A stretch of 64,000 nucleotides of DNA from Larimichthys crocea (taxonomy: Eukaryota; Chordata; Actinopteri; Sciaenidae), in the NCBI RefSeq assembly GCF_000972845.2, contig NW_020860930.1:547639-611638 (forward strand), in the 5' to 3' direction. Both the position numbers and the translations under genes were made by a program. A model generated the notes under the pieces. It was not told the origin of the DNA. It did not search any database and worked only from the letters and a program-made list of their open reading frames with translations. Positions within the stretch are counted from its first letter, which is position 1. Each line of letters begins with the position of its first letter. Below are positions 59,241 through 64,000 of the stretch, one piece after another.

Positions 59241-59965
59241 ATCGACTCCAGAGCTGCAGCTGCTGTGCTGGACTGAGGAAACAGATTTTCAGGGTGTTAA
59301 ACATTAAAATCTCTTTGTGTTTGTGGAGACTTCAGAGAAACATGTTGAGTTCATTTGTTTCAGTGTTTTCAGCCACAATATTCAAACTTTGCGGTGACTC
59401 AGCAGATATTTACGAGCTTTGGATGTTGATCTGTGGAGCTGCTGTTTTGCTTTGTCACGTTTTGAAGACTCAGTGTCTCATTAGTGTTTATTTCACTTTA
59501 ATTACACGACCATGCTACATATGGCTTTAATGCTTTTTAATTATGGATCATGCTCTTTCTACACGTCTGAAGCATCAAAGAGAAATTTTGGTTATTGTCT
59601 CTTTACACTTTAAATTCTTTTCTCCAACTTTTTCTGACATGGATACCTGAATGTTACATCACTATTTCTGCTGCTGGTGTTGGGCTGATGAAACAGTACA
59701 CTTGTTCTTTCTGCTGTTTGAACTCTGTGCAATGTCTTCCTTTAGTTTCTTAACCTTTGCTCGACCTCATGATGACTCACTGGCTCTTTTAGACAGAACA
59801 CATGAGCTCGACACAGGTTTGCTTTGCAGGTCGTAAACATGGAAGTGAAAGCTGGTCCATAATTTTTGGATTCAAGATGAAATTCTCTCTGTCCAAACTC
59901 TTATGAAATATCCAGTTTGATATTTTACTGATTCTCTTTGTTTTCAACGTTTGTTTGGGTTTTGG

Positions 59966-60445
59966 AAAAGTCACAAAGACATTTTAAAGTGAAATAACTC
60001 AGCAAAGCCGTCAGTTAATCATGGCGTGTTCTCTCGCTCGTTAATAACTTGGTGGTTAATTGCCTGGAATAAAACTGATTTTCATCCCCAACGACTTCAG
60101 TTCAAAGTTTTCTGACAGTTCGACCTCTGAAATCTGACAGGAAACACTCAAAGTGCTGGAAGGAACGATCGTAAAGGATCAGGTCATCAGAATTACAAAA
60201 ATGTCGTCTCTCTTCTCTTTGCTGGGATCTTGATGTTGTCCAGGTTTTCAGATTTCTGCCTCCATCCGAACAAAATTCAGGGACATGAACAAACTGCTTT
60301 CCATCAAACAAACGGTCCATTGACAGTATTTTCTGTGGATGATACAATGAAATGGGACATTGTGTCTGAATCCAGCTGTTTCACTGCTCTGAACACCACA
60401 AATCAATTCCAGTATCATAAAAGTATTTTACTGTAACATTAAGTA
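59966..60445 (+). repeat. Intronic segmental duplication, copy 1
   Basis: Two blocks, CACAAAGACATTTTAAAGTG to TTTTCATCCCCAAC (to ~60090) and GGTCCATTGACAGTATTTTC to the AACATTAAGTA end, recur in the same order at 62345-62722. About 210 bp between the blocks does not match the second copy. Confidence 0.88.
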
Positions 60446-61718
60446 TTTATGACTAAATAAGCAACAAGGAGATTTGACTGTGTCTTCATTCTTGACTCAA
60501 TCTTCACGTTTTTACAGAAATGTGTCCAACACTTTGAGTTTTAGCTCTCTGTTGTTGTGAATGCAGACAATTAATTGAAAACGCATTCGAAATAGCTGCA
60601 GGCTGTCTAAATGATTTTCAATGTTTTCTGGTTTCCATGACCGGATGTTGCAGCAAAACTTCAGAGATCGACTTTCTTGTCTTGTGTATTTGTTTGGAAT
60701 AGCTTACTTGGACTGTATCTTAATGAAATCACATTAGGCCCAATGGATTTTTGAGTGTAATCGATACAGGATGGTGGCAATTACAATATAAGGATATAGA
60801 CAGATGCAGGCATTTAGCCTCTCAGACACTCTTATCCAGAGTGATTTAGAGTAAGTGCATCAGTAGCTGCAGGCCAGGATCTGAATCCTTTAATAACGAA
60901 CCAGTGGCTCAGTGAACATTAAGACCAAAGGACAACAGTGAAGCTGCAGAGGAGAACTTTTCTTTGTCCTCCGGCTGTGAACAGGTCCATAAATACTCAG
61001 TTGTAAACGCATCTGCACACTTTATATATTTGGAAGTCTTGGACAATAAAACAAATGATTTCTTTGGTGGCAGATGTTGAGTTTTTTTTTGTTCGCGCCT
61101 CCTTTCCAGCCTGCTCACCTCTCACCTCAAGGATGGATGGGAACATTGGTCCTTTGCTTGTTAATGCGGCATTATTAGGACACATTCAACAGCACACAAA
61201 CCTTTTTAAAGACACATGAATGTCTTCCAGGAGAGAGTCTGCTGTGGTCACAGATTATGCACCGGCTTTGTTCGAGCATGTGTCGACCCTGAGTCGTAGT
61301 TTTGTTGCCATGGTTTTTGTATTTTTCATTTAGTTTTTCCAAAAAGGTATTTTTAAGCCGGGCAACATTAGAGCTCTTCTCTGGTCCACCATGGGACCCG
61401 TTTCAGAGAGAGGAACTGTTGGATCCGACCTCAGGTGACATTTCTGAACATTCAAACTAAAGAACAAGAACAGTTTTGGTTTTTAACCTCTCCCACTACA
61501 CTAGACCAGTTTTTGTCTTTTATTATACTGCCAGGGGAGGTTTAGGAGGAGGCAGCAGGTCTTCAGTATAAACCACACAGCAGGAGCCATGATCTGAAAG
61601 ATTATTTTGAAGTACTGCTCAGAACTGTGTGTCAAGTTTTACTAGTCATAAATCTGTAAATGTTTTGTTTATGTGTATATTTAAGTTTAAAGTACAAATG
61701 AAGTACATTATGAAGTAT

Positions 61719-61775
61719 GCAGCATGGTGGTGCAGCATGATGGTGCAAGAAGTTCTGGGGTTCAAACCCCAAATG
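61719..61775 (+). mobile_element. Possible tRNA-derived SINE head
   Basis: GCATGGTGGTGCAGCATGA is followed by GCAAGAAGTTCTGGGGTTCA and AACCCC. The last part contains a good pol III B-box-like GGTTCAAACC (61759-61768). A widespread fish repeat reads GGTGGTGCAGTGG, then GCAAGAAGG, then GGGTTCGA. The A-box is weak and this is not a functional tRNA. Confidence 0.5.
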
Positions 61776-62344
61776 CCTCTGAAATACCAAATGAAGTCAC
61801 CCTGACCTTGAAGAACGCCATAAAACAGATGTGCTGTTCCTCTGTGGAGAACATCTAAACCTCTTCTACGTCATCAAGCTGCCATCAGTGATGCACCAAA
61901 CCTTCAGGTTTACAGCCACGCACTGCACTAAAATAAGAGCTGAACGTCGCCGAGGATGTTTTCATCATTGTGTCATTGCTGTTATTTTCATTGTTGCTGT
62001 TTCCAGGCCAGTTACTGACTGATTGTTGCAGGTACAGAATTAATTTAAAGGAGAAGAATAAAAGAATCAATCAGCGTTGTTGAAATGTTTTCCTCTGTCA
62101 GACTCTATTGAAGCGGCAGGATGTCCGGGTGGAAATTAATTATTGGAGTCATAAACACAGACAGCTACTCGGTGTGTTTTAAACGCCCATTTTTTTTAGA
62201 GTGCTGATGAACACAGTTGGGGTGAATAAAGGGACGGTTCAGTTGTGACTGCAGGAGGTGAAAATGATAACATTATATCCGTGCAAATGTAATAACAGGA
62301 TGGAGAGGAAGGAAAAGCTGCGATGAAATCTGTTGATTTGAAGC

Positions 62345-62548
62345 CAAAAGTCACACAAAGACATTTTAAAGTGAAATAACTCAAAGCCGTCAGTTAATCG
62401 TGGCGTGTTCTCTCGCTTGTTATTAACTTGGTGGTTAATTGTCTGGAAGAAAGTGATTTTCATCCCCAACTGAACCGTCTGCAGGTGAAATGAACTCTGT
62501 TTGAGCTCTGTCGATGCACTGAGGATCTTTAAAGAATTTAACACACTG

Positions 62549-62596
<48 letters not shown>

Positions 62597-62722
62597 AATG
62601 GTCCATTGACAGGATTTTCTGTGGATGATACAATGGGATGGGACATTGTGTCAGTTTCACTGCTCTGAGCGCCGTGAATGAATTCCCAGTATCATAAAAG
62701 TATTTCACTGGCACATTGAGTA
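62345..62722 (+). repeat. Intronic segmental duplication, copy 2
   Basis: Same blocks as copy 1: ACATTTTAAAGTGAAATAAC, GTGGCGTGTTCTCTCGCTTG, and TTTTCTGTGGATGATACAAT at ~62614. A (TCTA)n microsatellite sits between the blocks where copy 1 has unrelated sequence. Confidence 0.88.
62549..62596. repeat. (TCTA)n microsatellite
   Basis: About twelve perfect tetranucleotide units at the junction of the two blocks of the duplicated segment. Confidence 0.97.
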
Positions 62723-64000
62723 CAAACTCAGCTTTCATTAACTTTGACCAAATATTGAACCAGCTGTTCATCAGATTCACTGAATCTGATGAACAGAATG
62801 TGTCTGAAGTCAAATCCCCTGCAGAGAACAGTGTGTTCTTAGTGAGTAAATATGTTTCCATGACCTTTAGAGTAACCCTTCATACAGGAAATGAAGCTTC
62901 ACATGAAGAAGACACAGATGAACATAGAAACAGGGTCAGACTGCCATGAACTGCAAATACACACCGTCAGTGTACATGCAATAAAAGTTCTTGTTTTTGC
63001 CACTGACATCCACAGATTGTTTTCCGATATTAGTTCGTTAGTTCGTTAGTTAGATTGTTTTTGTTCCTATGTTGATCTCTTCTCAGGGTGGAGGGTTCAG
63101 TCCAGTTGGTGATTGTCTCGATCTATGCTCAGGACTGTGAAGATATTGAAGGATTTCTCTCTACATCCGTCACCAAAGTCAATCAAAGCAATCACGTTGG
63201 TGAAGAAATGAAAAGTTAGCACAGCTCATAATGTTTCATAATATTTGACATCAGCCTCAGATCTCAGAAGAAACATGTCTTCTGTTGTCCATGGTCAGTG
63301 AGTTCAAAATCAGTTCAGATTAAACGCTGCTGCAGCTCGTGTGACGGACAAGACCAGAATAATGGCATGAAGATGAAGCGATTCGTTCAGTCTAATTATC
63401 TTTTGCTCTGTCTTTGTCCCTCCGATGACCCCGGCTCGTCCGGGTCAATCAGAAACAGTTCAGGGACATTTGACTGACGGACCTGCAGAGCCACGATGTG
63501 TCAGGACATTCTGCATCAGTCAGCTCCAGATAAATGTTTCATAACGACGGTTTAACACGCGTCGGCAGCGCTTTAATGAGCATCTCTTTGTTTTTATTTA
63601 ATTGTTGAACACAGTTGAAGTGCTCGCTTCCGAGGTGATTGGGATTAGTCTGTGGAGGATTGTGTTTTTCAGTGGAAACACTGAATGTTCTCACGTTGTG
63701 CTGCGTGATCCCAACGCACCGCTAACCAATTAGTGGAAGCAGCATCGGGGTCCGCGTGGAGCCGAGCTGAATGCATTCACACCCTGTGCTCTACAGCAAG
63801 ACAACGCTCTTATTTTGAGATTAAAAGTCAGTTCTGTTGATTTGAGACTCTTGTGTTCGTCTGTTTTGTATTTTTTCTTCTTCAGAATTTTGCATCTGAA
63901 TTTCATCTAACAACTCGAAATAACTAAAATACTTGATTAACACACTTAAAAACACTTTGCCACCAAGTTAACTTCTTTATTTTTCAATCAGTTTTCCAAC
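62723..64000. other. No gene; AT-rich intron-like sequence
   Basis: A short GTTAGTTCGTTAGTTAG-type tandem lies near 63032-63055. Nothing coding up to the window end. Confidence 0.6.

Larger units (their letters stand above)
59234..64000 (+). other. Start of the intron downstream of the exon
   Basis: After the donor at 59234 no further coding exon is seen up to the window edge. The stretch holds two copies of a duplicated segment, a TCTA microsatellite, and one weak tRNA-like repeat head. The next GluD exon, expected to begin by completing an Asp codon, is not in the window as far as I can read. Confidence 0.7.

Noticed and set aside
58921..59304. 127-codon frame on the minus strand over the grid1-like exon
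   Set aside because: Antisense shadow of the real exon, which has splice sites and family homology on the plus strand.
61719..61775. Functional tRNA gene
   Set aside because: A B-box-like motif is present but there is no cloverleaf or proper A-box; at most a SINE head.

Overview
This window looks like teleost fish nuclear DNA, from a large intron-rich gene. The evidence is one spliced, vertebrate-type coding exon, very many (CA/TG)n microsatellites, and several repeats of types I know from fish genomes: a LINE 3' tail, a short repeat carrying a TTTTATTTATATAGC motif, a GGGTTGCAA-ended nonautonomous element and a weak tRNA-like SINE head. I see no bacterial or viral gene. Almost every open reading frame in the window is a by-product of repeats or low-complexity sequence.

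The only protein-coding feature I can support is an exon at 58949-59233 on the + strand. It encodes part of the extracellular amino-terminal domain of a delta-type ionotropic glutamate receptor and is closer to GluD1 (grid1) than to GluD2 (grid2). It has a good acceptor and donor and the same split codon phase at both ends, so skipping it would keep the reading frame. If no other exon was missed, positions 1-58948 are intron (possibly with sequence upstream of it) and 59234-64000 is the start of the next intron.

Layout. 1-8.3 kb: dense CA/TG repeats, a LINE tail, two copies of a roughly 400-bp repeat (1.5 and 4.1 kb), a foldback element with a near-perfect palindrome (3.06-3.5 kb), a long GA tract, and a minisatellite rich in CAGCTG E-boxes (7.4 kb). 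8.3-18 kb: mostly unique sequence, with 44-bp and 42-bp tandem repeats, a GGGTTGCAA-family element at 13.4 kb, and an inverted-repeat complex at 14.4-15.1 kb. 18-30 kb: a second foldback copy with a 39-bp-arm palindrome, partial copies at 21.1 and 24.2 kb, a copy of the 14.9-kb repeat at 27 kb, and a polypyrimidine tract. 30-45 kb: 10-bp-period minisatellites, a decayed purine-rich tandem array (32.5-33.5 kb), and further copies of dispersed families. 45.2-46.9 kb: a foldback copy that turns into a 33-bp minisatellite, then a 37-N assembly gap, then about 1.3 kb of strikingly different sequence (purine-rich, then CpG-dense, then pyrimidine-rich). 47-58.9 kb: mostly unique intron. 58.9-64 kb: the exon, then a duplicated intronic segment (60.0 and 62.4 kb).

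The most notable feature is the foldback family. Its five copies explain both palindromes, the origin of the 33-bp array and probably the position of the gap. The 42-bp and roughly 180-bp tandem motifs, which recur at loci tens of kilobases apart, are also worth follow-up. All family assignments are from reading and memory; no search was run.
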